Shown piece by piece: positions 29,324 through 38,063 of a DNA stretch of 64,000 bases (position 1 is the first letter of the stretch; each line of letters opens with the position of its first letter). This DNA is from Rhodoferax sp. AJA081-3 (lineage in GTDB: Bacteria > Pseudomonadota > Gammaproteobacteria > Burkholderiales > Burkholderiaceae_C). The position numbers were made by a program, and so were the translations under genes. Below the pieces are notes generated by a model, which saw only the letters and a program-made list of their open reading frames with translations, had not been told where the DNA came from and searched no databases. The DNA lies in assembly GCF_017798165.1 (NCBI RefSeq), contig NZ_CP059068.1, positions 2,852,001-2,916,000 of the forward strand, given 5' to 3'.

Positions 29324-32269
29324 ATGAGCAAATATTTGCCTCAATCCCCCCTATGGAGGCGTACCGCTGTCGCGGCAGCTGCAGGTTTGCTGCTGGCTGC
29401 GGGCGCGGTTCATGCGCAACAAAGCGCTGGATCCATCAACGTGCGTGCCAGCAAAGGCGCATCCATCGTTATTGAAAACAAGTCTATTGGCGTCTCCCGC
29501 CAGTTGAAGGCCAATGATGACGGCGCCGCTCAGGTGTCTCAGTTGCCTTCCGGTACCTATACCGTGACTGTCACCAATGCCAACGGCACCACAGACACCC
29601 GTACGGTGGACGTGCAAGCCGGTCAAGGCGCTGACGCTTACTTTGGTTCTTTGCAGACTGTGGTGGTGACTGGCTCGGCCAATCGCTCTTTGGACGTCAA
29701 GTCCACCGAGTCGAACCAGACCCTGACCAAGGCCACCATCGACCGCATTCCCGTGATCAAGGACGTGACCGCAGTGACCCTGCTGGCCCCTGGCGCGGTT
29801 GAAGGCGATGGCCGTATCGGTCAAACCGGCTCACGCGGCGGTAATGTGCCCTCCCTGGGCGGCGCGTCTCCTGCTGAAAACGCGTATTACATCAACGGTT
29901 TCAACGTTACCAACATCGTTAACGGTGTGGCGTTCAACCAGATTCCTTTTGAAGCCATTGGCGAGCACCAGGTCAAGACCGGTGGTTATGGTGCCGAGTT
30001 CGGCCGTTCTTTGGGTGGCGTGATCAGCGTCAACACCAAGCGCGGTACCAATGAGTTCAAGGGCGGCATCAGCGCAAGCTACGCCCCCGAAGCTTGGCGC
30101 GGCTCTTCCGTTTATTCGGAGCGCAATGCAGCTGGCGTCTGGGAACTGAAAAACCGTCCAGGCGGAACCACCGAGACCAAGGTCAACGTGTGGGGCAGTG
30201 GCGCCCTGATCAAGGACGAACTGTTCTTCTTCGGTATCGTGGAAGGCAACAACAAGACCACCAATACCTACGGCAGCGATCTGCAGACCGACCTGACCAA
30301 CACATCGCCCAACTACCTGGTCAAGCTGGACTGGAACATCAACAAGAGCAACTTGTTGGAATTGACCGCATTCAGCGACAAGTCCGTCGACAACATCAAC
30401 ACCTATCGCTCGCCCGTCAAGTACCAAACGCCGCGCGGCGCGTACGTCGGTAACGAGTCCTACACCAACGGTGGCCAAAACACCATCCTGAAATGGACCA
30501 GCTGGATCACCGACGATTTCAATATCTCGGCCCTGTATGGCCGCGGCGAATACTCCCGTTCGTCCGATGTGTCTTCTGCTGCTTGCCCTATCGTGCGTGA
30601 CCAGCGCGTTGCGCCCCGCCTGAACCTGGGTTGCGGTACCGTTCTGTCGGTGACCGATCCTGGTGCTAACGACAAGCGTGAAGCCTTCCGTCTGGATGGT
30701 GAATACACCTTGGGCAATCATCAGATCCGCGCCGGTCTGGACGTGGAAAAGTACACCGTGGTGGACGGCACAGCCTACTCCGGCGGCACCCTGTACCGCA
30801 TCTTCAACCTGAGCGCCACGGGCCAACTGGCCAATGGTTACAGGAATACAACGGGCGCTGCATTCCCCTACGTGGAAACACGTACGTTCAAGAACGGTGG
30901 TACCTTCCTGACCAAGAACTCCGCTTGGTACGTCGAAGACAACTACCAGGTCACCAAGGACATTCTGGTTAACGCCGGTATCCGTAATGAGCAGTTCACG
31001 AACAACAACGCGGATGGCGTGCCGTTCATCGACATCAAGAACACCTGGGCTCCCCGCTTTGGCGCATCTTGGGACGTGTCGGGCAACGGCGACCTGAAGG
31101 TCTACGGTAACCTGGGCCGTTACTTCATTCCCGTGTACTCCAACACCAACGTCCGTTTGGCTGGCTCTGAGACCAACTACCAAGAGTTCTACACCTATGG
31201 TGGCAGCATTGGTGCAGCGCCCCAGCAGTTGCCTCTGATGGGTGCCCAACTGGGTTCACGTCTGACACTCAGCAATGGTGCAACGCCTGACCCCAAGACC
31301 GTGGTGGATCCAGACATCAAGCCCATGCACCAGGATGAGCTGATTTTGGGCTTCCAAAAGGCCTTGGCCAGCAACTGGTCGGTGGGTGTGAAGTACACCC
31401 ACCGCAAGTTGCGCGACGCCATGGATGACGTTTGCGAAGGCGACGCTCCAGCAGCATGGGCGCTGAAGAACGGCTACACCGCAGCACAGGCTGCAGCCAT
31501 TGGTGACGCGATTGCCCACTGCTTCTTGTACAACGCTGGCCGTGACCTGAAGGCCAATGTGGACCTGAACGGCACCGGTCAACTGACCACTCTGACCATC
31601 CCCGCATCTGCGCTGGGACTGCCAGAGGCAGAGCGCCTGTATGACGCGGTTGAAATCAGCTTCGAGCGCGCATGGGACAAGAAGTGGAGCTTCCAGGGTT
31701 CTTACGTGTATGCACGTAGCCGCGGCAACACCGAAGGTTATGTCAAGTCCGACATCGGACAAGACGACGCCGGTATCAGCCAGGACTTCGACCACCCCGG
31801 TCTGATGGAAGGCGCCCACGGTGACCTGCCAAATGACCGCCAGCACACCATCAAGATGTTTGGCTCTTACGCGCTGAACAACGAATGGCGTATCGGTGGT
31901 AGCTTGGTTGCCCGTAGCGGTCGTCCAAAGAACTGCTTCGGTTACTACAACGGCACCTTGGACACAACCTCCATCCAGTACGGTTCGTCTTCGTTCTACT
32001 GCAATGGCCAACCTACACCACGCGGCTCGCAAGGCCGTCTGGACTGGTCGAAGGAAGTCAACCTGCAAGCCACCTACACACCAGGCTGGCAAAAGGGCTT
32101 GACCTTCACGGTTGATGCATTGAACATCTTCAATGAGCGCGCTGTGCGTGCTATTGAAGAGCGTGGCGAAGTGGCATTGCGCTCGCCCGATCCAATCTAC
32201 GGCCAGCCCGTGGCTGACAGCATCCAGAAGCCACGTCAGTTCCGTCTGACAGGCTCCTACGAGTTCTAA
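29324..32269 (+). CDS. Oar-like TonB-dependent outer-membrane receptor
   Basis: A 981-residue receptor. Signal peptide about residues 1-31 (G-A-V-H-A-Q-Q). Residues about 33-105 form a carboxypeptidase-regulatory-like beta domain (SGSINVRASKGASIV, LPSGTYTVTVTN). A plug domain follows from L-Q-T-V-V-V-T-G-S-A-N-R, with R-I-P-V-I-K-D-V, then a 22-strand-type barrel ending in the outer-membrane signature G-S-Y-E-F with terminal Phe. This layout matches the Oar family, which is linked to uptake of large substrates or export of peptides and proteins. The start has GGAG 9-10 nt upstream. Two conserved Cys pairs in extracellular loops may be disulfides. A terminator follows at 32296. Confidence 0.9.
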   Translation: MSKYLPQSPLWRRTAVAAAAGLLLAAGAVHAQQSAGSINVRASKGASIVIENKSIGVSRQLKANDDGAAQVSQLPSGTYTVTVTNANGTTDTRTVDVQAGQGADAYFGSLQTVVVTGSANRSLDVKSTESNQTLTKATIDRIPVIKDVTAVTLLAPGAVEGDGRIGQTGSRGGNVPSLGGASPAENAYYINGFNVTNIVNGVAFNQIPFEAIGEHQVKTGGYGAEFGRSLGGVISVNTKRGTNEFKGGISASYAPEAWRGSSVYSERNAAGVWELKNRPGGTTETKVNVWGSGALIKDELFFFGIVEGNNKTTNTYGSDLQTDLTNTSPNYLVKLDWNINKSNLLELTAFSDKSVDNINTYRSPVKYQTPRGAYVGNESYTNGGQNTILKWTSWITDDFNISALYGRGEYSRSSDVSSAACPIVRDQRVAPRLNLGCGTVLSVTDPGANDKREAFRLDGEYTLGNHQIRAGLDVEKYTVVDGTAYSGGTLYRIFNLSATGQLANGYRNTTGAAFPYVETRTFKNGGTFLTKNSAWYVEDNYQVTKDILVNAGIRNEQFTNNNADGVPFIDIKNTWAPRFGASWDVSGNGDLKVYGNLGRYFIPVYSNTNVRLAGSETNYQEFYTYGGSIGAAPQQLPLMGAQLGSRLTLSNGATPDPKTVVDPDIKPMHQDELILGFQKALASNWSVGVKYTHRKLRDAMDDVCEGDAPAAWALKNGYTAAQAAAIGDAIAHCFLYNAGRDLKANVDLNGTGQLTTLTIPASALGLPEAERLYDAVEISFERAWDKKWSFQGSYVYARSRGNTEGYVKSDIGQDDAGISQDFDHPGLMEGAHGDLPNDRQHTIKMFGSYALNNEWRIGGSLVARSGRPKNCFGYYNGTLDTTSIQYGSSSFYCNGQPTPRGSQGRLDWSKEVNLQATYTPGWQKGLTFTVDALNIFNERAVRAIEERGEVALRSPDPIYGQPVADSIQKPRQFRLTGSYEF

Positions 32270-32295
32270 TCTGCGCAAGTAGACTGTTACTCAGC

Positions 32296-32325
32296 AAAAA
32301 GGCCACCTTCGGGTGGCCTTTTTTT
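32296..32325 (+). terminator. Rho-independent terminator after the Oar-like receptor
   Basis: AAGGCCACC and GGTGGCCTT form a stem with a TTCG loop, followed by a T run. Confidence 0.9.
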
Positions 32326-32372
32326 CGTCTGGACGTTGTTGCAGTTGGTGCGGCGCAGCGAGGCAGACCATT

Positions 32373-32433
32373 GGCCAAAATGGCCTACAGCCCCCGTGAA
32401 ATATGATTGAATTGCTACAATATCGGTAGCAAA
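32373..32433 (+). repeat. Dispersed TAGCCCCCG repeat, copy 3 (variant ACAGCCCCCG)
   Basis: GGCCAAAATGGCCTACAGCCCCCGTGAAATAT is followed by GCTACaatatcGGTAGC, a 5-6 bp stem. It lies between the receptor terminator and the convergent peptide ABC operon. Confidence 0.7.
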
Positions 32434-32445
32434 GAAGACTACCCT

Positions 32446-33447
32446 TCAGTCCAGAATACAGGCACTTTGGGTTTGAGGGGCCACCGTCCGCAAGGGCGGA
32501 ATAGCCTGGGCACATTGCGCCACTGCCTTGGGGCAACGTGTGCGGAATACACAACCAGACGGCTGGTTGATGGGCGACGGCAAATCGCCTTGCAGAAGCT
32601 GCAGGGTCTTGCCCCGCTCGATACGCGGATCGGGAATCGGTATGGCCGCCAGCAGCGCCTGTGTGTAGGGGTGGTGGGGCGTGTCGTACAGCGCGTGTTT
32701 GTGCGCCACTTCCATGGCACGGCCCAAGTACATCACCATGACACGCTGGCTGATGTGTTTGACCACGGCCAGGTCGTGTGCAATAAATACCAGAGCCAAT
32801 CCCATCTCTGCCTGCAACTCCTTGAGCAGGTTGATGATCTGGGCCTGGATCGAGACGTCCAGTGCAGACACGGGTTCGTCACAAATCACCACTTGCGGCT
32901 TCAATATCAAGGCTCTGGCTATGCCAATACGTTGGCACTGACCACCCGAAAATTCATGGGGATAGCGGTTGATCTGTTGCGCGGTCAGCCCCACGCGCAG
33001 CATCATGGCCAGCACGCGTTCGTTGTACTGTGCGCTGCTCAATTCAGGGCAATGGGTGCGCAGGGGTTCACCAATGATCTGCGCCACCGTCATGCGCGGG
33101 TCCAGCGAGGCCAGAGGGTCTTGAAAAATCATTTGCACGGCTTTGCGCTTGGCTTGCCACGCCGCAGGGCTAGCGCCACGCATCTCGTCACCATGCCACT
33201 TGACGCTGCCATCGGTGATGGGCACGAGGTTGAGCAGCGCACGGGCCAGGGTGGATTTGCCACAGCCCGACTCGCCCACAATGCCTAACGTCTCGCCGGC
33301 ATGCAAGTCAAACGACACACCGTCCACGGCCTTGAGTGCGCGCGTGGCTGTCCAGGGCCAAGCACTCTCACCCCGAATCTCGAAGTGAACCCGCAGGTCT
33401 CTCACCGATAACAATGCCAGGCCGGTTTCTGCGATGGCGACGCTCAT
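32446..33447 (-). CDS. Peptide ABC transporter ATPase (DppF/OppF type)
   Basis: A 333-residue ATPase. Walker A is G-E-S-G-C-G-K-S-T, the signature is E-F-S-G-G-Q-C-Q-R (a Cys replaces the usual Arg or Gln), and Walker B is V-V-I-C-D-E-P. The C-terminal oligopeptide-ABC extension holds four cysteines including C-V-F-R-T-R-C, which in this family can bind an Fe-S cluster. ATG 33447 overlaps the upstream ATPase stop (ATGA); the frame further upstream lies inside that gene. Last gene of the leftward peptide operon. Confidence 0.9.
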   Translation of the reverse strand: MSVAIAETGLALLSVRDLRVHFEIRGESAWPWTATRALKAVDGVSFDLHAGETLGIVGESGCGKSTLARALLNLVPITDGSVKWHGDEMRGASPAAWQAKRKAVQMIFQDPLASLDPRMTVAQIIGEPLRTHCPELSSAQYNERVLAMMLRVGLTAQQINRYPHEFSGGQCQRIGIARALILKPQVVICDEPVSALDVSIQAQIINLLKELQAEMGLALVFIAHDLAVVKHISQRVMVMYLGRAMEVAHKHALYDTPHHPYTQALLAAIPIPDPRIERGKTLQLLQGDLPSPINQPSGCVFRTRCPKAVAQCAQAIPPLRTVAPQTQSACILD

Positions 33448-34460
33448 GCTGCGACTCCTTGTTCGGCCTTCAGGCGTTGCAGGTTTTGCGTCACGGTTTC
33501 GATGTTCAGGTGGCAGGCGCGCAACACATGTTCGTCGTGCGCGGCCGGGGCCAATACAGGACGAGCCGTGCCGCATTGCGGCAACGCCATCACGCAGCGT
33601 TCAGTGAATGGGCAACCCACCGGCAGTTTGGCCATATTGGGTGGCGCACCGGGAATGGCCAGCATCGGCGCATCTCCACCTTCCAGGCGCGGCACGGCGG
33701 CCAACAAACCAGCGGTGTAGGGATGGGACGGCTTGTAGAAGATCGCCTCTGCACTCGCCTGCTCCATGACCTGGCCACCGTACAACACCATGACCTCGTC
33801 GCACAAACCGGCGACTACGCCCAGGTCGTGGGTGATCATCACAATGGCCGTGCCAAAGTCGCGCTGTAACTCCCGCATCAAGATCAGGATCTGAGCCTGC
33901 ACCGTCACATCCAGGGCGGTGGTAGGTTCGTCCGCAATCAGTACATCGGGTTCGCAGAGCAGCGACATCGCAATCATCACGCGCTGGCGCATGCCACCCG
34001 AAAACTCGTGCGGGTACATGGTGATGCGGCGCGCGGCCTCGGGCATCTTGACCGCGTCCAGCGCCTGCACGGCCTTGGTGCGGGCGTCTTTGCGGCTCAT
34101 GCCTTTGTGGAACTCCAGCACCTCGGTCATCTGCCGCTCTATCGTCAAATACGGGTTGAGCGAGGTCATGGGGTCCTGAAAAATCATCGCCACGCGGTTG
34201 CCACGGATGCGGTTCAAGTCTTTGGTTGGCATGCTGATCAGGTCTTGCCCCTGGTACAACACCTGGCCGGTGGCCTGGCCGTTGATGGCCAGCAGGCCCA
34301 TCATGGCCAGCATGGATTGGCTCTTGCCCGAGCCGCTTTCACCCACAATGCCCAAGGTCTCGCCGCGGTTCAGCGTGAAGTTGATCCCGTTGACGGCACT
34401 GACCACACCGTCGGGCGTTTGAAACTGCACGCCCAGCTGTTTGACTTCCAATAAATGCAT
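33444..34460 (-). CDS. Peptide ABC transporter ATPase (DppD/OppD type)
   Basis: A 338-residue ATPase paired with the preceding-type F subunit. Walker A is G-E-S-G-S-G-K-S-Q, the signature is E-F-S-G-G-M-R-Q-R and Walker B is V-L-I-A-D-E-P. The C-terminal tail contains C-P-F-T-E-R-C with further cysteines, the oligopeptide-ABC extension. It lies 6 nt after the permease gene at 34467 and overlaps the F-type gene by 4 nt. Confidence 0.9.
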   Translation of the reverse strand: MHLLEVKQLGVQFQTPDGVVSAVNGINFTLNRGETLGIVGESGSGKSQSMLAMMGLLAINGQATGQVLYQGQDLISMPTKDLNRIRGNRVAMIFQDPMTSLNPYLTIERQMTEVLEFHKGMSRKDARTKAVQALDAVKMPEAARRITMYPHEFSGGMRQRVMIAMSLLCEPDVLIADEPTTALDVTVQAQILILMRELQRDFGTAIVMITHDLGVVAGLCDEVMVLYGGQVMEQASAEAIFYKPSHPYTAGLLAAVPRLEGGDAPMLAIPGAPPNMAKLPVGCPFTERCVMALPQCGTARPVLAPAAHDEHVLRACHLNIETVTQNLQRLKAEQGVAA

Positions 34461-34466
34461 GGTGGT

Positions 34467-35393
34467 TTAGCGTTCCTTGGGGTCCAGCGCGTCACGCAAG
34501 CCGTCGCCAATGAAGTTGAAGCAATACAGAGTGATGGACAACAAGGCAGCGGGAAACAGCAGGATCCACGGCGTGGCTTCCATGGTCTTGGCGCCGTCCT
34601 GTATCAGTACACCCCAGCTGGTCATGGGCTCCTGGATGCCCAGCCCCAAAAAGGACAACACCGACTCGGTCAGGATGACACCCGGCACGGTGACGGTGGT
34701 GTAAATCACCACTACGCCCAGCAGATTGGGCACGATGTGCCGGAAGATGATGCGGGGTGTTGACACACCAATGGATCGGGCTGCCTCGACATATTCCCTG
34801 GAGCGCAAAGAGAGCGTTTGCCCGCGCACCACACGCGCCATATCCATCCACGAGAAGACGGTGATGGTCAGCACCACCAGATAAAACTCGCGGCCCAAAA
34901 TGGTCACCAGCAAAATGGCGATCAGCAGGTAGGGGATGGCATACATCATGTCGACGATGCGCATCATGAACGCATCCACCTTGCCGCCGACAAAACCGGC
35001 AGTCGCACCCCAGATGATGCCCAGCGTTACCGAAGTCAGGGTGGCCAGCAGCCCTACGGTCAGCGATATACGTCCGCCTATCAGGCAACGCACCAACAGG
35101 TCACGGCCTGCATCGTCCGTACCCCAGAAGTGTGAATTGGTGAAGGTGGGCGCAATACTCATCGCATCCCAGTCGGCGCTATCAAACGCGTGGGGCAAGA
35201 CCCAGGGCCCCAGCACACAGGCCAGACAAATCACGGACAAAATGACCAGGCTGATCACGGCAGCGCGATTGCGCAGGAAGCGCCGGCGCGCGTCCGACCA
35301 CAGGCTGCGGCCACCGGCCAGCGCAGCACCTTGCAGTGCGGCGGCGTCAGCCACTTTGGCCACCAGGCCAGAGGTTTCTTGGGGAGTCAACAT
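34467..35393 (-). CDS. Peptide ABC transporter permease (DppC/OppC type)
   Basis: A 308-residue permease with an N-terminal cytoplasmic segment, one separate helix (about residues 37-57, AAVISLVILSVICLACVL), a periplasmic loop containing G-T-D-D-A-G-R-D and then the core five helices with the EAA-type motif E-A-A-R-S-I-G-V-S-T-P-R-I-I-F-R-H-I. ATG 35393 is chosen because upstream codons lie inside the partner permease gene region. It follows the B-type permease by 7 nt. Confidence 0.9.
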   Translation of the reverse strand: MLTPQETSGLVAKVADAAALQGAALAGGRSLWSDARRRFLRNRAAVISLVILSVICLACVLGPWVLPHAFDSADWDAMSIAPTFTNSHFWGTDDAGRDLLVRCLIGGRISLTVGLLATLTSVTLGIIWGATAGFVGGKVDAFMMRIVDMMYAIPYLLIAILLVTILGREFYLVVLTITVFSWMDMARVVRGQTLSLRSREYVEAARSIGVSTPRIIFRHIVPNLLGVVVIYTTVTVPGVILTESVLSFLGLGIQEPMTSWGVLIQDGAKTMEATPWILLFPAALLSITLYCFNFIGDGLRDALDPKER

Positions 35394-35400
35394 AGGGGAA

Positions 35401-36321
35401 TCAGTAACGAATCTTGGGGTCCAACCAGGCATAGGCCAGGTCCACCAACAGATTCAGTGTCACGGTCAGCACGGTGATCAGCACCACCAGGCCCAGCACC
35501 AGGGTGTAGTCACGATTGCCTGCGCCGTTCACGATCAGCTTGCCCAGGCCAGGCAAGGAGAACACCGTCTCTGTCACCAAGGCCGAAGTGATGGATGAGA
35601 TGGCCAGGGGGCCAAGCACCGACACCACGGGCAAGAGTGCCGGCTTGAGCGCATGGCGCATCACCACCACCCGCGTGGGCAAGCCTTTGGCACGCGCGGT
35701 GCGAATGAAGTTGCTGTGCATGACCTCGATCAGGCTGCCGCGCATGACACGGCCTATGGTGGACACGTTGATGATGGTCAAGAGCGCAATCGGCAGCACC
35801 AGGAAGCGCGGTTCGAAGTTGTTCCAACCACCGGCGGGCAACCACTTCAAGCCCAGTGCGAAGATGATGATCAACACCGGTCCCAGCACAAAGCTGGGAA
35901 CCGCACTGCCCATATTGCCCAGCAGCATCACAAAGTGGTCCACCATGCTGTTCTGGCGCAGCGCGGCAAATATACCCAGGCCAACACCCACCACCACGGC
36001 AACCAGCATGGCAATGCCACCAATGGCCAGGGACACTGGCAGGGCAGCCGCCACGAGATCATTAACCGACCAATCCGCGTAACGGAAGGATGCGCCCAGG
36101 TCGCCCTGCAACAGGCCCTTCAGGTACAGCAGGTACTGTTGCCACAGCGGCAGGTCCAGGTGGTACTTGGCCTGCAGATTGGCCAGTACGGCGGCCGAAA
36201 CCTTGCGGTCACTGTCAAACGGACCGCCCGGTGTGGCATGCAGCAGCAGGTAACAGACCGTGATGACCACAAACACGGTGGGAATGGCCGCAAGCACGCG
36301 GCGCAGGGTGTAAGACCACAT
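35401..36321 (-). CDS. Peptide ABC transporter permease (DppB/OppB type)
   Basis: A 306-residue permease with six helices. The N-terminus M-W-S-Y-T-L-R-R-V-L-A-A-I-P-T and loop A-T-P-G-G-P-F-D are typical of OppB. The EAA-type motif is R-T-A-R-A-K-G-L-P-T-R-V-V-V-M-R-H-A-L. The C-terminus V-D-L-A-Y-A-W-L-D-P-K-I-R-Y matches the family end. It follows the binding-protein gene by 12 nt. Confidence 0.92.
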   Translation of the reverse strand: MWSYTLRRVLAAIPTVFVVITVCYLLLHATPGGPFDSDRKVSAAVLANLQAKYHLDLPLWQQYLLYLKGLLQGDLGASFRYADWSVNDLVAAALPVSLAIGGIAMLVAVVVGVGLGIFAALRQNSMVDHFVMLLGNMGSAVPSFVLGPVLIIIFALGLKWLPAGGWNNFEPRFLVLPIALLTIINVSTIGRVMRGSLIEVMHSNFIRTARAKGLPTRVVVMRHALKPALLPVVSVLGPLAISSITSALVTETVFSLPGLGKLIVNGAGNRDYTLVLGLVVLITVLTVTLNLLVDLAYAWLDPKIRY

Positions 36322-36333
36322 CGCCTAAGCCCC

Positions 36334-37944
36334 TCAGTGCTTGATGATGTAGAAGTCTTTGCTGCGGTAGTGGTCTTGCGGGTTCAGCTCGGAATAACCG
36401 CCGACATAGGACTTGACCAGCCGCGGCAAGGAGTACTGCACCAGGGGGATGATGGGGTAGCCGTCCATGATCTTCTTGGAGGCTTCGGTCAGCAAAGCCT
36501 TGCGTTTGGCGGGGTCGGTCTGCTGGGTACCTTTCTGGATCAGGGCTTCGGCGTCGCGGTCGCAATAGAAGTTGGTGTTCTGGTCCGAATCACAGCGCAC
36601 CAGGGCCAGGAAGGTGGTGGCGTCGTTGTAGTCGGCCAGCCAGCCGTTGCGAGCAATCTGGAAGGCGCCGTCGTGGCGCTTCTTGGCCAGCACCTTGAAC
36701 TCCATGGTCTCGGTTTCCATGATGATGCCGAGTTTGGTCTTCCACTCCGAGGCCACAAACACGGCCATCTTCTTGTGGTATTCGCTGGTGTTGTACGAGA
36801 AGCTGTACTTGGTGCCGGGTTTCACGCCCGCTTGCTCCAGCAGTTTCTTGGCCTCGGCCACCTTCTTGTCCATGGGCCAGGTTGCCCACTCGTAGGGCGT
36901 GGGGTCTGCACCCACCACACCGTTGACGATCAGGCTGTAGGCCGGCGGCTGGCCGTCGGCTGTGACACGTTTGGACAAGATCTCGCGGTCAATCACCATG
37001 GACAAGGCCTTGCGCACCCGCACGTCTTTAAACGCGGGGTCCTTGGTCTGGTAGTCGTAATAACGCACGCCAATGATGGCCTGGTTTTTCAGTTCCTTGG
37101 GGTATTGCGCCTTGTACTTGTCAAACACGCCGGGAGGCATTTGGTAAACGTAGTCGGTCTCGCCCGATTCCCACAGTTTGATGTCTGCAAACTGGTCTTC
37201 GATAGGCAGGTAGGTCACCTTGGTGAGCTGCACGTTGGCGGCATCCCAGTACTGGGGGTTTTTCTCCACCACGATGCGGTTGTTGACCTGCCAGTCTTTC
37301 AGTACATACGCGCCATTACCCACCATATTGCCGGGCTTGACCCAGTCCTTGCCCCATTTTTCGACGGTGGCTTTGTGTACCGGGCCCAGTTGGGTATTGC
37401 TCACCAGCTCAGGTACAAAGGCCGTGGGGTCCTGCGTCTTGATTTCCAAAGTGTGTTTGTCCAGAGCCTTGACGCCGACCTCGCTGGGCGGCTTCTTGCC
37501 CTGGGCGACGGCCAGGCCATTCAGCAAAAAGACGCCGAATGTCGCTGCGTAGGGTGACGCGGTCTTGGGGTCCACAAACCGGCGAATACCGTACACAAAA
37601 TCTTCTGCGACGACGGGGTCTCCATTGGAGAATTTAGCATTGGTGCGCAGCTTGAACACCCAGGTGGTGGGGCTGGTTTGTTTCCAGCTCTCGGCCACGC
37701 CGGGCACGGTCTTGCCCGTGGTGTCGGTTGCCGTCAATCCTTCAAACAGGTCTCGCAGAATCTGGTTGGCCGGCACGGTTTCTGCCACCGCGGGGTCCAT
37801 GCTTTCGGGCTCGGAGCCATTGCTGCGCACAAAGTGCTGGGTGGGATGCAGCTGCGTGCCGGGCGGGATGATGGCCGCTTGGCTGGGGCCGGTCCATACC
37901 GAAATCAAGGCCGCTGCGGCCGTCAGTGCGATGCGCAATTGCAT
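36334..37944 (-). CDS. Peptide-binding protein, family 5 (OppA-like)
   Basis: A 536-residue periplasmic protein. Signal peptide about residues 1-24 (M-Q-L-R-I-A-L-T-A-A-A-A-L to S-Q-A-A). The family-5 signature is seen in S-E-P-E-S-M-D-P-A and D-L-F-E-G-L-T-A, with further conserved N-A-K-F-S-N-G-D-P-V-V-A-E-D-F. It closely follows E. coli OppA/MppA in length and layout, so oligopeptides are the likely ligands. ATG 37944 is used because it begins the signal peptide. It is the second of two binding-protein genes in tandem. Confidence 0.9.
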   Translation of the reverse strand: MQLRIALTAAAALISVWTGPSQAAIIPPGTQLHPTQHFVRSNGSEPESMDPAVAETVPANQILRDLFEGLTATDTTGKTVPGVAESWKQTSPTTWVFKLRTNAKFSNGDPVVAEDFVYGIRRFVDPKTASPYAATFGVFLLNGLAVAQGKKPPSEVGVKALDKHTLEIKTQDPTAFVPELVSNTQLGPVHKATVEKWGKDWVKPGNMVGNGAYVLKDWQVNNRIVVEKNPQYWDAANVQLTKVTYLPIEDQFADIKLWESGETDYVYQMPPGVFDKYKAQYPKELKNQAIIGVRYYDYQTKDPAFKDVRVRKALSMVIDREILSKRVTADGQPPAYSLIVNGVVGADPTPYEWATWPMDKKVAEAKKLLEQAGVKPGTKYSFSYNTSEYHKKMAVFVASEWKTKLGIIMETETMEFKVLAKKRHDGAFQIARNGWLADYNDATTFLALVRCDSDQNTNFYCDRDAEALIQKGTQQTDPAKRKALLTEASKKIMDGYPIIPLVQYSLPRLVKSYVGGYSELNPQDHYRSKDFYIIKH

Positions 37945-38063
37945 GGTGTTCCAATTCTTTCGGGGCCCGATGGGGTTCGTTGTGCAAACGCCAGGCGGGC
38001 CTCCCGGGTTGCAGATAAGCAGGGCGAGAGGGGTGCAGCATTGTAAAGGCTGCACCCAGGTCT

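Noticed and set aside
35653..37557. Long forward open frame (634 codons) opposite the peptide transporter genes
   Set aside because: Shadow of OppB- and OppA-like genes with clear family motifs; no own ribosome binding site or motif.
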